DNA of 64,000 bases from Sphingobacterium thalpophilum (GTDB lineage Bacteria > Bacteroidota > Bacteroidia > Sphingobacteriales > Sphingobacteriaceae). The notes under the pieces are model-generated. The model was given only the letters and a program-made list of their open reading frames with translations. It was not told the origin of the DNA and did not search any database. Positions 63,373 to 64,000 of this stretch are shown piece by piece. The stretch lies in contig NZ_LR590484.1 in the NCBI RefSeq assembly GCF_901482695.1, forward strand, positions 4,650,001 to 4,714,000, read 5' to 3'. Position 1 is the first letter of the stretch. Each line of letters opens with the position of its first letter. Made by a program: the position numbers and the translations under genes.

Positions 63373-63791
63373 TATTGACAATTTTTCAATTGCTTTTCCA
63401 CCTCTTCAACAGGATAAATTTCCTTTCCCTTATTGATCTTGGTATTGATGTAGGTGAGTACGTAAGCGATGTCTACGTTGGAAAGATTTGAAGCGGGCAT
63501 GCTGTTATTAAATTTCTTCCCTGCCACTTCCAATTCTCCGCTGGTGCCATTTTTGATGATACAGGGCAGCTTCTGACGGTTTGCCGACAGGAAGTTGCTG
63601 TCAGTGAGGGGCGGGTAGAGGGTGCCGAGACCTTCGCCGCTTTCGCCATGACAATTTTGGCAATGTGCCACATATACTTTTTGGCCATTCACCGCATATT
63701 GGGCAGTTTTGATATCAACCTCGTTTTGGCAGCCGACGAACATAAGCAGCAGGAAACCAATAGTGCAGCAGGTCGTTACAAGTGTACGCAT
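63372..63791 (-). CDS. c-type cytochrome lipoprotein
   Basis: 139 residues with a lipoprotein signal (FVGC, Cys21). One class I heme site: CQNCH (Cys44, Cys47, His48) with the distal Met about residue 98 in NNSMPAS. It should carry electrons in the periplasm, anchored to a membrane. It is 1 base downstream of a partial SCO gene, so the pair probably serves assembly or supply of a copper oxidase. Confidence 0.9.
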   Translation of the reverse strand: MRTLVTTCCTIGFLLLMFVGCQNEVDIKTAQYAVNGQKVYVAHCQNCHGESGEGLGTLYPPLTDSNFLSANRQKLPCIIKNGTSGELEVAGKKFNNSMPASNLSNVDIAYVLTYINTKINKGKEIYPVEEVEKQLKNCQ

Positions 63792-63792
63792 G

Positions 63793-64000
63793 TTATTTTT
63801 TGCTTTCGTTCAGTAGCTTGGGCAGATCGTTCAGTAACTTTTGCACCTGTTCATCATTGGTGCCGTCATAGGCCCCACGGATGCGTTTATCTTTATCTAC
63901 CAATACCAGATAGCCTTGATGATCATACCCGCCAGGAGCGTTTTTGTCCTCGGCTGTATACACCAAATAGTCATTGGCAATGCCGTATATGGATGCTTTG
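63793..64000 (-). CDS. SCO family protein, C-terminal part (truncated by window edge)
   Basis: About 69 codons run from the window edge to a stop at 63793-63795. The sequence has YDHQGYLVLVDKDKRIRGAYD, the conserved C-terminal SCO1/SenC segment with the copper-binding His, and ends KLLNESKK. SCO proteins deliver copper to cytochrome oxidase. The gene sits upstream of the cytochrome c gene with a 1-base gap. The CxxxC motif lies outside the window. Confidence 0.82.
   Translation of the reverse strand, partial: KASIYGIANDYLVYTAEDKNAPGGYDHQGYLVLVDKDKRIRGAYDGTNDEQVQKLLNDLPKLLNESKK

Overview
The window reads as chromosomal DNA of a Bacteroidota bacterium of the Sphingobacteriaceae type, with Sphingobacterium the best guess. 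The grounds are the Bacteroides-type conjugation genes (traL, M, N, O, Q), the -7 element TAnnTTTG in front of many genes, a 572-residue LysS, FabV, the TIGR02757 family and an OmpL-like porin. The genus is inferred; no rRNA is present.

Positions 1 to about 10,250 are the right part of an integrative and conjugative element (ICE). The transfer genes traL(partial)-traM-traN-traO-traQ end at a terminator near 3600. An AT-rich cargo block (3.7-7.0 kb) follows: a small membrane protein, a HEPN-like candidate defence protein, a stand-alone receiver-like protein preceded by a promoter and a nested hairpin, and a DUF6236-like protein. Then come ardA (antirestriction), about 660 bases of hairpin-rich non-coding DNA, a 53-residue protein and a large serine recombinase. 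The recombinase frame runs through the terminator and body of a tRNA-Lys(UUU) gene on the other strand (10256-10328), so this is an ICE/chromosome junction. The other end of the ICE lies outside the window.

From 10.3 kb on the content is ordinary chromosome. In order: an ABC-F ATPase divergent from pyrD and a TIGR02757 gene; gapA and a thioredoxin-like lipoprotein; an AI-2E family permease; sbcC/sbcD; a secreted hydrolase; two L,D-transpeptidases; a NUDIX hydrolase; a DUF937/OmpA protein; a porin and the ammonium channel Amt; lipocalin, DUF4268 and S1/P1 nuclease; an ABC exporter; an EmrE-like exporter; fabV; an MFS transporter; OsmC; a 670-base gene-free stretch with a 63-bp tandem repeat; a probable gyrA-TPR-TPR operon; a copper-type P1B ATPase; an MscS channel; coaA; a second OsmC protein; mgsA; a fused spore-maturation-like membrane protein; a patatin; lysS; an ECF sigma factor with a membrane/beta-barrel partner; a HAD phosphatase; a tetR-tolC-adaptor-RND efflux operon; and a cytochrome c with a partial SCO gene.

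The signals least explained by known genes are: (1) the 63-bp tandem repeat at 38915-39292, phase-perfect over six units and open in one frame but with no start codon; (2) a promoter, large nested hairpin and U-run at 5370-5586 inside the ICE; (3) a long imperfect hairpin upstream of ardA; (4) the recombinase/tRNA overlap; (5) a 15-bp perfect palindrome in the sbcDC control region.
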